64,000 nucleotides of DNA from Crocinitomicaceae bacterium. GTDB lineage: Bacteria; Bacteroidota; Bacteroidia; Flavobacteriales_G; Salibacteraceae. The stretch spans positions 87,466 through 151,465 of the forward strand of contig PAVO01000018.1 in assembly GCA_002713215.1 (NCBI GenBank). The letters are read 5' to 3'. The first letter of the stretch is position 1, and the number at the start of each line of letters is the position of its first letter. A program made the translations under genes and the position numbers. The notes beneath the pieces are model-generated. The model worked only from the letters and a program-made list of their open reading frames with translations, was not told the DNA's origin and made no database searches. Positions 44,928 through 53,640 of this stretch are shown one piece after another.

Positions 44928-46112
44928 ATGAAAAAATTTGTCTTTCTTGGTCTATTAACCCTGATTATTCACTCAAGTGGAATTGCACAGGAAAAGGGAT
45001 ACATTACCAATAAAGACTACAGAGAGTTTGTTGAATATGTCAAAGACTCCCTAATAAGGGTCAAAATCTGTGAGAAAGTAGACCGGTCGTATTGCGTTTA
45101 TTCCTCAGATGGTTCCATAGTAGCAATTGATCGAAAGAAAAAATACAAGTTAACTTCGGACCTTATACGACATGCTTATTACCCTCTTTTATATTCACCC
45201 TACGAACAAATAAATGGTAAAGAAGAGTTTGATACCCGAAAATTGATCATCAACAATGTTCCTATTTATCCCAAAGAGTACATTTGGTGGGAAGACACTA
45301 CCCTTAATAAAACCTGGACCAATTTCTTATCAATACATTACTTTACCCATGTGGGTTTTCAGGACTTTCCTGTTTATGGCATCACCAACTTGCAATTGAA
45401 TGAATATTTAAAATGGAAATACCCTAATCAAAGGGTTAAATCCACAAGGCATAAACATCAGCTTCAACTTAAATCCCGCAAAGAATTACTGAACTTCACA
45501 AATGCCGAGTATTATCAATTCTATTTGTACACTCGGGATTCAATTGTAAGAAGAATAGCTGGTGAAGAAGTAAATGAGGAGGAATTCTTAATATTCATGA
45601 ACCAATTTGAGGAAGATTTGGATCCGCCACACTTATATTGGAAGAGCAAAATAAATTGGTCGGACACAGCGTTGACGAACGCACTGGTAAGAAACAACAT
45701 TTTGACAGCTGATGGAAAAATTTATAATCCACTTATCATTTTTGAAAACCGGTATATAGACTACCATCATGGAATAAGAAGTGGTCTTGAAGAGGATAGA
45801 AGTGTGCTACAGATTATTACCCAAATGGTGGTCCACATTGGTGATACCATTTCACCCATTCTGGACAAATCCAAATTAAACGATAGAAGCTTAGCCGAGC
45901 TATCCCAGTTTGAGCCTGTTCAATTGCATTCATTTTACTACTGGAGGAATAGAAACTATCCGCATAAGGATGTTTATCGTTGGCTCATTCCTTATTTCAA
46001 GGGGTTTGATGATCAATTGGACGACATGGAAAGATTACGGTCGGGAGAACTAGAAGACTCTTTTTTCCGGTTCGAGTACTCTATTCCTGCCATTACCATC
46101 AAACCAGAGTGA
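44928..46112 (+). CDS. Exported GldK/GldJ-like protein with internally repeated motif
   Basis: 394 residues from ATG 44928 (MKKFVFLGLLTLIIHSSGIAQ), a signal peptide with no lipobox. Two similar blocks begin at residues ~27 (TNKDYREFVEYVKDSLIR) and ~190 (FTNAEYYQFYLYTRDSIVRR), and HYFTHVGFQDFPVYGITNLQ then LNEYLKWKYP lies between them. From memory, 'NxEYRxFVxWVRDSI' and 'HPAFxDYPVVGVxWxQAxAFCxW' are features of GldK/GldJ T9SS proteins with the formylglycine-generating-enzyme fold, here degenerate. It may be an envelope component of gliding/T9SS machinery, but the assignment is tentative. No neighbours of that pathway are present. Confidence 0.6.
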   Translation: MKKFVFLGLLTLIIHSSGIAQEKGYITNKDYREFVEYVKDSLIRVKICEKVDRSYCVYSSDGSIVAIDRKKKYKLTSDLIRHAYYPLLYSPYEQINGKEEFDTRKLIINNVPIYPKEYIWWEDTTLNKTWTNFLSIHYFTHVGFQDFPVYGITNLQLNEYLKWKYPNQRVKSTRHKHQLQLKSRKELLNFTNAEYYQFYLYTRDSIVRRIAGEEVNEEEFLIFMNQFEEDLDPPHLYWKSKINWSDTALTNALVRNNILTADGKIYNPLIIFENRYIDYHHGIRSGLEEDRSVLQIITQMVVHIGDTISPILDKSKLNDRSLAELSQFEPVQLHSFYYWRNRNYPHKDVYRWLIPYFKGFDDQLDDMERLRSGELEDSFFRFEYSIPAITIKPE

Positions 46113-46120
46113 AACTCTTT

Positions 46121-47455
46121 CTAAAGCCTACTTAAGATTTCTCGCTCTACCTCTTCGCTATCCCAGGTATCTTTAATGTCCGACCGACTCATTACCTCAT
46201 CCATAATTTTTCGCTGCTTTTTACCAATGTCAAGTGCATCGGCATAAGGCGTATGGGTAAAGGTTACCATGCTGTATAAAGGGACCCATTTATCAGGGTA
46301 CTTATCGTAGATTCTATTTTCAATTTTCTTACGAAGCAGGAACATTTCGTCACCTACCAGATCACGCATTTCAATGTAATTGGTAAGAGCAAGTTCTGCA
46401 ATAGCGTCACCGTTTGGTTTTCTGATTTCAGCAAATTCATTAAAAACTGCCGACCAATTATTGTCGTGCTTTTCTGCAAGTCTCCACCATTCGGAGCAAT
46501 CTTCAAAACCTGCATTCATTCCTTGTCCGTAAAATGGAACGATGGCATGAGCAGCATCTCCCATTAACATAACCTTATTCTGCCATGTCCAGGGCTCACA
46601 TCGAATGATACACAATGAGGATGTTGGGTTTTCGTGGTAGTCCTTAATCAAGGTTGGCATTAGAGGAACCGCATCAGGAAAGGTCTCCTTGAAGAATGTC
46701 ATGATTTTTTCATCAGAATCCAGGCTTTCAAAAGAGGTTTCACCCTCAAAAGGAAAAAACAAGGTTACTGTAAAACTCCCATCCAAATTGGCCAATGCAA
46801 TTAACATAAACTGTCCGCGTGGCCAAATGTGAAGCGCATTTTTATCCAGTTTATGAGAACCATCTTCATTGGCTGGAATAATGAGTTCCTTGTACCCATG
46901 AGTCATATAGATCTGAGAATAATTGAAACGGTCGGTTTTCTGCATCCTACTACGAACCGCTGAAAATGCACCATCAGTACCATATACCCGATTTCCTTTA
47001 ATGATATCTATCTCTCCTGAATTTGAGTTTTGAAAAGCAACCTCCTGGGTTTCTAAATCAACATCTATGCAGCGCGAATCAAAGTGAAGGTTTACGTTAT
47101 CATAGGTGTCCGCCTTCAGCAACAGCTGACGATTCAATTCACCCCGAGACACAGAGTAAATAGCTTCGTTTTCTTTTCCATAAGATTGAAAAGTAACCTC
47201 ACCATCCAACGCATGCATTTTTCGGCCATACATGGGAATTGAAATATCACGAATTTCTTTGTCGACTCCAGCCAATTCTAGCGCTTTCCACCCCCGATCA
47301 CTTAATGCCAAATTGATGGACCGGCCTCCAATAAAATCCATTTTCCGAATATCAGGTCTTCGATCATATACATCAACATGAAATCCTTTTTTGGCCAACA
47401 GAACAGCTTGTAAACTACCAACCAAACCTGCACCAATAACTAGCTCCTTCTCCAT
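46121..47455 (-). CDS. kmo: Kynurenine 3-monooxygenase
   Basis: FAD- and NADPH-dependent hydroxylation of L-kynurenine to 3-hydroxykynurenine. 444 residues: FAD GxGxxG motif ELVIGAGLVGSLQAVLLAKK at the N-terminus, DRRPDIR (ribose-binding acidic), GADG-like YGTDGAFSAVR and the second FAD motif MGDAAHAIVPFYGQGMNAGF. The C-terminal region is amphipathic as in KMO. Its ATG directly follows (zero spacing) the stop of a 38-codon ORF, and kynU lies upstream in the same operon, so the pair make 3-hydroxyanthranilate. Confidence 0.94.
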   Translation of the reverse strand: MEKELVIGAGLVGSLQAVLLAKKGFHVDVYDRRPDIRKMDFIGGRSINLALSDRGWKALELAGVDKEIRDISIPMYGRKMHALDGEVTFQSYGKENEAIYSVSRGELNRQLLLKADTYDNVNLHFDSRCIDVDLETQEVAFQNSNSGEIDIIKGNRVYGTDGAFSAVRSRMQKTDRFNYSQIYMTHGYKELIIPANEDGSHKLDKNALHIWPRGQFMLIALANLDGSFTVTLFFPFEGETSFESLDSDEKIMTFFKETFPDAVPLMPTLIKDYHENPTSSLCIIRCEPWTWQNKVMLMGDAAHAIVPFYGQGMNAGFEDCSEWWRLAEKHDNNWSAVFNEFAEIRKPNGDAIAELALTNYIEMRDLVGDEMFLLRKKIENRIYDKYPDKWVPLYSMVTFTHTPYADALDIGKKQRKIMDEVMSRSDIKDTWDSEEVEREILSRL

Positions 47456-47572
47456 CTACTCGTGAAATTTTCTTTTAAAATAATTGCTTTTTTTCGGCTC
47501 TTGTTGCCTAACCCTGGAAAAAATTCGGAAAATCACTAATCCCAATATCAATATTCCGAAAATCTTTAACAT
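47456..47572 (-). CDS. Small 38-residue single-span membrane protein
   Basis: ATG at 47572-47570; the protein begins MLKIFGILILGLVIF and continues with a basic tail (RIFSRVRQQEPKK ... KRKFHE). Its TAG at 47458-47456 abuts the kmo ATG (47455), so the two are translationally coupled. One N-terminal membrane helix followed by a positively charged tail fits a small regulatory membrane protein. Too short for similarity; the coding call rests on position, a strong hydrophobic start and tight coupling. Confidence 0.5.
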   Translation of the reverse strand: MLKIFGILILGLVIFRIFSRVRQQEPKKSNYFKRKFHE

Positions 47573-47626
47573 CCTAATAATTGTACCAAACGTATGAAAA
47601 CGCAATGAGTCGTTAGCTGATATAAA

Positions 47627-48151
47627 TCAGTTGTTCATGGCTTCAAACTCTTCCTTGCGCAACCGATAAATTGAAGTGTCGTAATCATGATCACGTCCAT
47701 TTTTCCAAAACTTAAATCCCAGGCGTTCCATAACTCTAAATGAAGCCTTATTTTCAATTACAGCCTCAGCTATAAGCTCATTTAACTTCAACGTCTCAAA
47801 CGCATGTTTAACACATGCTTTTCCACATTCTGTAGCACATCCTTTGCCCCACTTATCATGGAAAATGCGGTAGCCCATATCAATGTCTCCCGATTCGCGC
47901 TTTTTTAATCCGCACCAACCCCAGGCTTCATTCGTTTCTTTCTCAATAATAGCCCAGCGGCCAAATCCATTCAATTCGTAATCCTTATAATTTTCCAGAA
48001 AGTCCATCGCCTCTGCAATACTGTGAAAAGCAGAGTCTCCCGTATACCGCGTTACTTCCGGATCTAGGTTTAAAGAATAAAACATTGGTGCATCATCGGG
48101 TGTTAATTCCCTTAGATAAAAACGTTCTGTTTCGAGTATTTTCTTCACCAA
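47627..48151 (-). CDS. GNAT acetyltransferase (RimJ/RimL type)
   Basis: 174 residues: LETERFYLRELTPDDAPMFY, WAIIEKETNEAWGWCGLKK, GDIDMGYRIFHDKWGKGCAT (acetyl-CoA pyrophosphate loop), and NKASFRVMERLGF, the classic RimL end motif. Acetylates an amine, often ribosomal proteins or small molecules; the substrate is unknown. TTG start at 48151 (GTG at 48148 is an alternative), immediately after the kynU stop. Its place inside the kynurenine operon may be chance or a link to an amine intermediate. Confidence 0.88.
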   Translation of the reverse strand: MVKKILETERFYLRELTPDDAPMFYSLNLDPEVTRYTGDSAFHSIAEAMDFLENYKDYELNGFGRWAIIEKETNEAWGWCGLKKRESGDIDMGYRIFHDKWGKGCATECGKACVKHAFETLKLNELIAEAVIENKASFRVMERLGFKFWKNGRDHDYDTSIYRLRKEEFEAMNN

Positions 48152-49429
48152 TTAATTTTGAGTAGCCGAAGATAATATTTCTCCAAACCTAAAACAATCC
48201 TCAAATGAGTTGTATATGGGAACTGGTGCTATCCTAATCACATTTGGTTCACGCCAGTCGGCAATTACACCACCCTGAGTTAGCTTATCGAATAATGGAC
48301 GGCCTAAGCCATGAGCCAATATCGATAATTGACATCCTCTTTCTTTGGGTTGTTCAGGCGTAATTATTTCAAAGTAAGAGCTCGCCGATTGGTTCGATAC
48401 TTCGCGAATAATAAACTCGAGGTAGGCGGTTAATTGTACCGACTTTTCGCGAAGTTTTTCTATACCAACTTCATCGTGCAAATCCAGTGCTACTTTATGA
48501 ACTGCCATAGCTAAAACCGGGGCATTGCTCAATTGCCAGGACTCTGCTGTTGGCGTGGGGGTAAATCCCTTTTCCATTAAAAACCGGGTCTCTTTATCGT
48601 GTCCCCACCAGCCAGCAAAACGTGGTAAGTCTTTGTTTTTACAATGCTTTTCATGAACAAATACACCCGAAACACTTCCGGGGCCTGAGTTCAGGTATTT
48701 ATAAGAACACCAACAGGCAAAATCGACACCCCAATCGTGCAAATGAAGGGGTATATTTCCAGCAGCATGTGCCAAGTCCCAACCAACATTGGCACCTACT
48801 TCATGACCGGAAGCTGTGACCGTTTCCATATCAAAAACTTGCCCGGTATAATAATTTACACCTCCTATCATTACCAATGCCAACTCACTGCCGGTATCTT
48901 TAATTGCTTTTAAAACGTCTTCCGTTCTTAATGTATGTTCATCCTCCCGAGGTTCTAACGCTATAATGGTATCATCAGGGTTTAGTCCGTGATGCCTTGC
49001 CTGACTTTCGAGTGCATATAAATCACTGGGAAATGCCTTTGCTTCGCAAATGATTTTATAGCGCTCTTTGGTTGGTCGATAAAATGAAACCATCATCAAA
49101 TGCAAATTCGTCGTTAATCCGTTCATGGCTACCACCTCTGTGGGTTTAGCTCCAACCAACCTGGCCAGGGGTTCGGCAAACATTTCATGATAAGAAAACC
49201 AGGGGTGTTTAGCATCGAAGTGACCTTCTACCCCATATTTTTCCCAATCGTTGAGTTCCTGCTGAAGTGCTTCCCTAGCTTTGCGTGGTTGCAAACCAAG
49301 ACTATTTCCGGTAAAATAAATTGAGTCTCTGCCTTGATGTTGAGGAAACAAAAATTCCTTTCTGTAACGCTGAAGAGGATCTTTTCTGTCCATTTCCCTT
49401 GCGAAATCCAATTCGAATTTAAAATCCAT
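48152..49429 (-). CDS. kynU: Kynureninase
   Basis: PLP-dependent cleavage of kynurenine or 3-hydroxykynurenine to anthranilate or 3-hydroxyanthranilate plus alanine. 425 residues: IYFTGNSLGLQPRKAREAL, VVAMNGLTTNLHLMMVSFYRP, GWDLAHAAGNIPLHLHDWGV and the PLP Lys in CWCSYKYLNSGPG. The end has IRIAPVPIYNSFEDC. First gene of the kynU-GNAT-orf38-kmo operon, divergent from hemL. Regulation not evident. Confidence 0.95.
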   Translation of the reverse strand: MDFKFELDFAREMDRKDPLQRYRKEFLFPQHQGRDSIYFTGNSLGLQPRKAREALQQELNDWEKYGVEGHFDAKHPWFSYHEMFAEPLARLVGAKPTEVVAMNGLTTNLHLMMVSFYRPTKERYKIICEAKAFPSDLYALESQARHHGLNPDDTIIALEPREDEHTLRTEDVLKAIKDTGSELALVMIGGVNYYTGQVFDMETVTASGHEVGANVGWDLAHAAGNIPLHLHDWGVDFACWCSYKYLNSGPGSVSGVFVHEKHCKNKDLPRFAGWWGHDKETRFLMEKGFTPTPTAESWQLSNAPVLAMAVHKVALDLHDEVGIEKLREKSVQLTAYLEFIIREVSNQSASSYFEIITPEQPKERGCQLSILAHGLGRPLFDKLTQGGVIADWREPNVIRIAPVPIYNSFEDCFRFGEILSSATQN

Positions 49430-49538
49430 ACTCTTATAAAATAATCACTTAAATAATTATGAAACCCAACCAAAGATTCCTACTAATTTTGCCAGCCGCC
49501 AAAGGTAGCAAAGCCTTTGACACTAGAGTAAAGGAATT

Positions 49539-50834
49539 ATGAAGAGAGAAATTTCCGATAAACTATACAGCAAAGCAAAAACACTTTTTCCGGGAGGTGT
49601 AAATTCACCGGTAAGAGCCTTTAAATCAGTTAAGGGAGATCCTGTATTTATTGATCGTGGAGAGGGAAGCAAAATTTGGGATGTAGATGGGAATCAATAC
49701 ATTGATTTTTGTTGTTCATGGGGACCTCTTATTCTTGGACATAACCATGGCGGTGTTCGTAATGCTATTGTGGAAACATTGGATAAGGGAACTTCTTTTG
49801 GTGCTCCAACGGCCCTGGAAAATGAATTGGGCGATTTAATCGTCTCCAACAATCGGTTTATCGAAAAAATTCGTTTTGTAAATAGTGGTACCGAGGCAGT
49901 TATGTCTGCCATTCGACTGGCCAGAGGATATACTGGAAAAAACAAAATTCTAAAATTCGAAGGCTGTTACCATGGCCATACCGATGCCTTGTTGGTTAAT
50001 GCCGGTTCGGGACTAGTCACTCTCGGAAACTCCTCTTCTGCCGGAATTCCTGAAGCATTTGTAAACGAAACGCTGGTTGCTCCCCTAAACAATAGAGAAG
50101 CCATTGAAGCTGCCATTCGGGAACATGGTGACGATTTGGCTTGCATTATCATAGAACCTATTCCAGCGAATAATGGTTTACTTATCCAGGATGTTGAGTA
50201 TTTAAATTTCCTTAGAGACATTACAAGGGAAAACGATATTCTATTGATTTTTGATGAAGTAATCAGTGGCTTTAGAGTTGGTTTTGAAGGTGCTGCTGGT
50301 TTGTATAACATTCAGCCTGATATTCTAACCTATGGTAAAATAATAGGTGGTGGGCTACCCGTTGGAGCTTATGCCTCGAGTGAAGAAATAATGGGACACA
50401 TTGCCCCGGATGGTCCGGTTTATCAGGCAGGAACTCTTTCCGGAAATCCAGTTGCCATGCGGGCCGGAATTGCCACACTTAAAGAATGTTTGAAGCCCAA
50501 TTTCTATAAGGAACTTGCTAATAAAACCCAAAAATTCGTTGAACAGGTAACTGATGGAATTTCACTTGAGAGTGGTTTTCACGTTCAACATATTGGGTCG
50601 ATTTACTGGCTTTCGTTTAGCAGCGAACGAATTACCAAAGCCTCCGAAATTGAGGCTGAAAAGATGAGTTTCTTTAAAAAGTTGTATGAACTCGTTCTTG
50701 AAAACGGGGTTTATTTAGGCCCTTCGGGATACGAGGTCGGGTTCGTGAGTTCGGCTCATTCTGACGAGGACTTAACCCAAGCGGCACAAGTTCTTAATAA
50801 TTCGATAAGGCAAGCCCTTGATAATGAGGGATAA
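49539..50834 (+). CDS. hemL: Glutamate-1-semialdehyde 2,1-aminomutase
   Basis: Converts glutamate-1-semialdehyde to 5-aminolevulinate, the step after HemA in the C5 pathway. 431 residues: LFPGGVNSPVRAFKSVKGDP (a HemL hallmark), WDVDGNQYIDFCCSWGPLIL, SFGAPTALE, NSGTEAVMSAIRLAR, FDEVISGFRVG and PLP-Lys in YGKIIGGGLPVG. A -7-like TAATTTTG at 49484-49491 lies 48 bp upstream. Located ~42 kb from hemA-hemC-hemD in the window. Confidence 0.96.
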   Translation: MKREISDKLYSKAKTLFPGGVNSPVRAFKSVKGDPVFIDRGEGSKIWDVDGNQYIDFCCSWGPLILGHNHGGVRNAIVETLDKGTSFGAPTALENELGDLIVSNNRFIEKIRFVNSGTEAVMSAIRLARGYTGKNKILKFEGCYHGHTDALLVNAGSGLVTLGNSSSAGIPEAFVNETLVAPLNNREAIEAAIREHGDDLACIIIEPIPANNGLLIQDVEYLNFLRDITRENDILLIFDEVISGFRVGFEGAAGLYNIQPDILTYGKIIGGGLPVGAYASSEEIMGHIAPDGPVYQAGTLSGNPVAMRAGIATLKECLKPNFYKELANKTQKFVEQVTDGISLESGFHVQHIGSIYWLSFSSERITKASEIEAEKMSFFKKLYELVLENGVYLGPSGYEVGFVSSAHSDEDLTQAAQVLNNSIRQALDNEG

Positions 50835-50848
50835 AATGCTTACTTTTG
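50818..50848 (+). promoter_or_regulatory. Bacteroidota-type promoter for the 56-residue gene
   Basis: -33-like TTG (50818-50820), 20 bp spacer and -7 TACTTTTG (50841-50848), matching the TTTG/TTG - N19-21 - TAnnTTTG consensus; the -7 element ends 19 bp upstream of the ATG at 50868. Immediately downstream, CAGTTC (50849-50854) and GAACTG (50860-50865) form a 6-bp inverted repeat spanning the likely transcription start, a possible operator or leader hairpin. Confidence 0.6.
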
Positions 50849-50867
50849 CAGTTCAGACAGAACTGTT

Positions 50868-51038
50868 ATGACCTTAAATTCAATAAAAAAGATTCGAATT
50901 CCTCGAAAGCTTAAGAAAAGAAGGAAAAGCGAGGCGCTTTTTGGCCTCGAAGGAGCTTCTTTCAAGTACATTCAGGAAGTTGAGTTAAAAGAAAAATACA
51001 GGTACTCGAAAGACGACTTGGAGCACCTATTTGTTTAA
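50868..51038 (+). CDS. Short basic protein (56 residues), unknown
   Basis: Begins MTLNSIKKIRIPRKLKK and continues RRKSEALFGLEG, then a helix FKYIQEVELKEKYRYS. Strongly basic N-terminal third, acidic C-terminal end (KDDLEHLFV). It has its own Bacteroidota-type promoter, lies 33 bp after hemL and 19 bp before the methyltransferase gene, and has a complete start and stop. Function unknown; the basic N-terminus suggests RNA or ribosome binding, which is inference. Confidence 0.55.
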   Translation: MTLNSIKKIRIPRKLKKRRKSEALFGLEGASFKYIQEVELKEKYRYSKDDLEHLFV

Positions 51039-51057
51039 TTGGTAAAATACCAGCCTC

Positions 51058-51711
51058 ATGGGGTTTGTTAATAACTCTGTTAATGGGACGGATTTTAGCA
51101 AGATTGCACCCTATTACGATTTTTTACAAAAACTTGTTTTTCGCCAACAACTCCAACAAGCCCAATCTCATTTTTTAGATCACATTCAGGACAACTCAAT
51201 CGTTTTGGTTGTAGGTGGAGGAACCGGCAAAATTCTACATTCAATTTTATCTAACTCTACACCACAATCGATTATTTATGTGGAAAAGTCAGCCAAGATG
51301 ATTGAACTGGCTAGATCAAAGTTTCCCGAATTTAAGGGCATTGAATACATAAATGAGGACGTACTTGAATGGAATTCGAATGGAAGGTTCGATGCCATTG
51401 TCCTACCTTTTGTCATGGATGTATTTAGTGATGACGATGCAAAGCTTGTGCTCAAAAAATTAGGAGGTTTATTAAAAGAAAATGGGCAGCTGATTTATAC
51501 AGACTTCGTCAATTCCGGAAAGGACAACCGGAGAGCTTCAATACTAATTTCAACTATGTATTGGTTTTTTAAACTAACCGCAAACCTTAAAACCCAAAAA
51601 CTTCCCAATGTGGACCCTACCTTTAATTCATTGGGTTTTAAAATTAAAGCCGCACAAAAATTCTGCTCGGGGATGGTGGAAAGTCGGGTTTACCATAAAC
51701 CACTCATTTAA
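51058..51711 (+). CDS. Class I SAM-dependent methyltransferase
   Basis: 217 residues. Motif I VLVVGGGTGKIL (SAM-binding), motif II YVEKSAKMIELARSK (acidic residue binding the ribose), FDAIVLPFVMDVF (motif post II) and LKENGQLIYTDFVN (motif III). N-terminus KIAPYYDFLQKLVF resembles small Ubi/MenG-like methyltransferases, but no substrate motif is present. It follows the 56-residue gene on the same strand. Confidence 0.88.
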   Translation: MGFVNNSVNGTDFSKIAPYYDFLQKLVFRQQLQQAQSHFLDHIQDNSIVLVVGGGTGKILHSILSNSTPQSIIYVEKSAKMIELARSKFPEFKGIEYINEDVLEWNSNGRFDAIVLPFVMDVFSDDDAKLVLKKLGGLLKENGQLIYTDFVNSGKDNRRASILISTMYWFFKLTANLKTQKLPNVDPTFNSLGFKIKAAQKFCSGMVESRVYHKPLI

Positions 51712-51718
51712 CCACGGT

Positions 51719-52150
51719 CTATTCCATTATAAATACAATGAAATAGTACCGGGCAAGCTTGCCAACCAACATTAAGGCAGACACCTTCCATACGTTCAAT
51801 TTAAAAAATCCCAGAACCAATGCTATGGGGTCACCAATTCCCGGCAACCAGGTTAGCAGGGCCGTCCAAACTCCGTATTTGTCCACATACGATTGAGCCT
51901 TTTTAAGTTGTTGATCAGAGACCTTGAATAGTTGCTCGGCCCATTTCCATTTTCCCAAATAACCTAGCCCGAAAGTGGTAAGGCCTCCAAGTGTATTTCC
52001 CAGGGTTGCGGTAACTAACAAAATGATCGGGTCCAGCCCCGCAACAAGAAGTGCTACTAATAATGGTTCTGACCCTAAAGGCAGGATAGTCGCGGCTAAA
52101 AAAGCAGCTAAAAACATTCCCCAATAACCCAGGTCAAACCAGAATTCCAT
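51719..52150 (-). CDS. YqaA-like DedA/SNARE-associated membrane protein
   Basis: 143 residues from ATG 52150 (MEFWFDLGYWGMFLAAF); the frame extends upstream. About four helices; LAATILPLGSEPLLVALLVAG is the typical DedA reentrant region with conserved Pro/Gly/Glu, and WTALLTWLPGIGDPIALVLGF is the second reentrant half. Small DedA family proteins of the YqaA type; function in lipid flipping or membrane homeostasis is assumed from the family. Convergent with the methyltransferase gene 7 bp away. Confidence 0.87.
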   Translation of the reverse strand: MEFWFDLGYWGMFLAAFLAATILPLGSEPLLVALLVAGLDPIILLVTATLGNTLGGLTTFGLGYLGKWKWAEQLFKVSDQQLKKAQSYVDKYGVWTALLTWLPGIGDPIALVLGFFKLNVWKVSALMLVGKLARYYFIVFIME

Positions 52151-52196
52151 GGCGACGAAGGTAATCTGGTAAAGCACATACCTCAAGGGTAAAAAC

Positions 52197-52230
52197 AAAA
52201 AAGGCCCTGCTTCAAAAGAAGCAAGGCCTT
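52197..52230 (-). terminator. Rho-independent terminator of the TonB/lipoprotein operon
   Basis: A 13-bp hairpin (arms 52201-52213 and 52218-52230, loop AAAA) with one G-U pair; on the minus strand it ends in T runs (52200-52197, then G and more T). It lies 23 bp after the stop of the lipoprotein gene, so it ends the 56.5-52.2 kb minus-strand operon. Confidence 0.8.
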
Positions 52231-52253
52231 CATTTCATTTAAAAGTTATCTGT

Positions 52254-53483
52254 CTATAATGATTTAACCCAGGATTTTCCCGTCCAGAAATCAGCAGAAC
52301 CCGTTCCGTTTCCGTTAACTCCCGTATTTAGCATACCTGCTGCAGCAACAGAATCAGTTGCATTGGCAGGACTTTTTACTGCCCAATCTTTGCTCGCTCC
52401 TGAAATGGTAACATCGGTAAGTTTCAAAGAACCGCCAGCGGCATTTGAACAGGTTTGGCTATGTTCAACCTCAATACCATCCTTAAAGTCCATGATTTTA
52501 ACGTTGGTAAAAAGACCTTTAGTTCCTTCTCTTAACTTCATTCCATCGGTTCCGGCAGAGGCACCTCTACCCTTAAGTGTTACATTGGATAAGTTAGGAC
52601 TAGAATATGGAGAGTTAGAATTGTTTTTACTGTCGTTGTCTCCTTCAATTCCACGATCACCTTCATCGGTCGCCTGGTTAGCATACCAGTTAGTACCTGA
52701 TCCTGACCATCCATAAGTCCAGTCAAAACTATCATCTTTAGAACCAGTAGAAATTAAGTAGTTGGCATTCATGGTACCACCGAACCACTCAAAACCGTCA
52801 TCACCACCCATAAATACCTGCAGGTATTCGGCAACAGTTCCGGTTCCACATCCGTTAAAGGAAAACCCGTTATGCTCTTTTTCAGCATTAATTGCATTTC
52901 CGGTATACTCCAATCGAATGTATTTTAATATTCCTGAATTATCCGCTGCATCAGTACCGCCATAGGTTACGTTACCCACTTCCGCTGTTCTGGAACCACC
53001 ATTTACCGGAGCATTGCCACAAAGAATAATTCCGCCCCAATCACCTCGTTTTGGTGTAGAAGTACCTGATGTAAATACTATTGGAGAGGTTTCGGTTCCT
53101 TCGGCCATAATTTTAGCTCCCTTTTCAATCAATAGGTAAGCAATTGATTCATTTGGATCGCTTTTAAATGTCGCCCCTGCAGGAATGGTTAGCGTTGCAC
53201 CCGATTTAACATGAACACCACCGGAAAGCGTATACTCCTTACCCGGGAGCGTAACATTACTGGTAATATCAGCATTAAGTACGGTTTGAGAACCATCGTT
53301 CAGTTTACTCTCATAACCTGTAGCAGCATGAATACAAGATCCATCATCTTTCTTCGCCTTTGAATCGTAGTTTGTAGCGCTTGCATCTGTACATCCTTTT
53401 TTACAAGAGGCAACCCCTCCGGCAAGTGACAGGCCAAGGGCTGCAATCATTATCGTTTTTACTGTAGAATTTGTTTTTTTCAT
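52254..53483 (-). CDS. Lipoprotein with beta-helix-like domain, partner of the TonB receptor
   Basis: 409 residues; lipobox ends at Cys27 (AGGVASC). Next come the Cys module KKGCTDASATNY ... AKKDDGSC, as in the lipoprotein at 7971-8786, and a Gly-rich beta-strand repeat region: VHVKSGATLTIPAGATFKSD, GTETSPIVFTSGT, DWGGIILCGNAPVNG, LQVFMGGDDGFEWFGGT, typical of a right-handed beta helix or a Bacteroidota surface binding protein. Its place after the TonB-dependent receptor (157-bp gap, same strand) suggests the pair import one substrate, the lipoprotein acting as surface receptor. The ligand is not evident. Confidence 0.8.
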   Translation of the reverse strand: MKKTNSTVKTIMIAALGLSLAGGVASCKKGCTDASATNYDSKAKKDDGSCIHAATGYESKLNDGSQTVLNADITSNVTLPGKEYTLSGGVHVKSGATLTIPAGATFKSDPNESIAYLLIEKGAKIMAEGTETSPIVFTSGTSTPKRGDWGGIILCGNAPVNGGSRTAEVGNVTYGGTDAADNSGILKYIRLEYTGNAINAEKEHNGFSFNGCGTGTVAEYLQVFMGGDDGFEWFGGTMNANYLISTGSKDDSFDWTYGWSGSGTNWYANQATDEGDRGIEGDNDSKNNSNSPYSSPNLSNVTLKGRGASAGTDGMKLREGTKGLFTNVKIMDFKDGIEVEHSQTCSNAAGGSLKLTDVTISGASKDWAVKSPANATDSVAAAGMLNTGVNGNGTGSADFWTGKSWVKSL

Positions 53484-53640
53484 TTTGTTTTAAGATTGTT
53501 TTTTAATCTGATACGAAGGAATAGCTCGCCTATTAATTGGGCCTTTTTGATATTTTATAAAAAGATTATGCTTGTGTTAAGATCAACCGGGCTATGTTAA
53601 GGGAGTATAACCTGTAAATAATCTGACAGAACCAGAGTGA

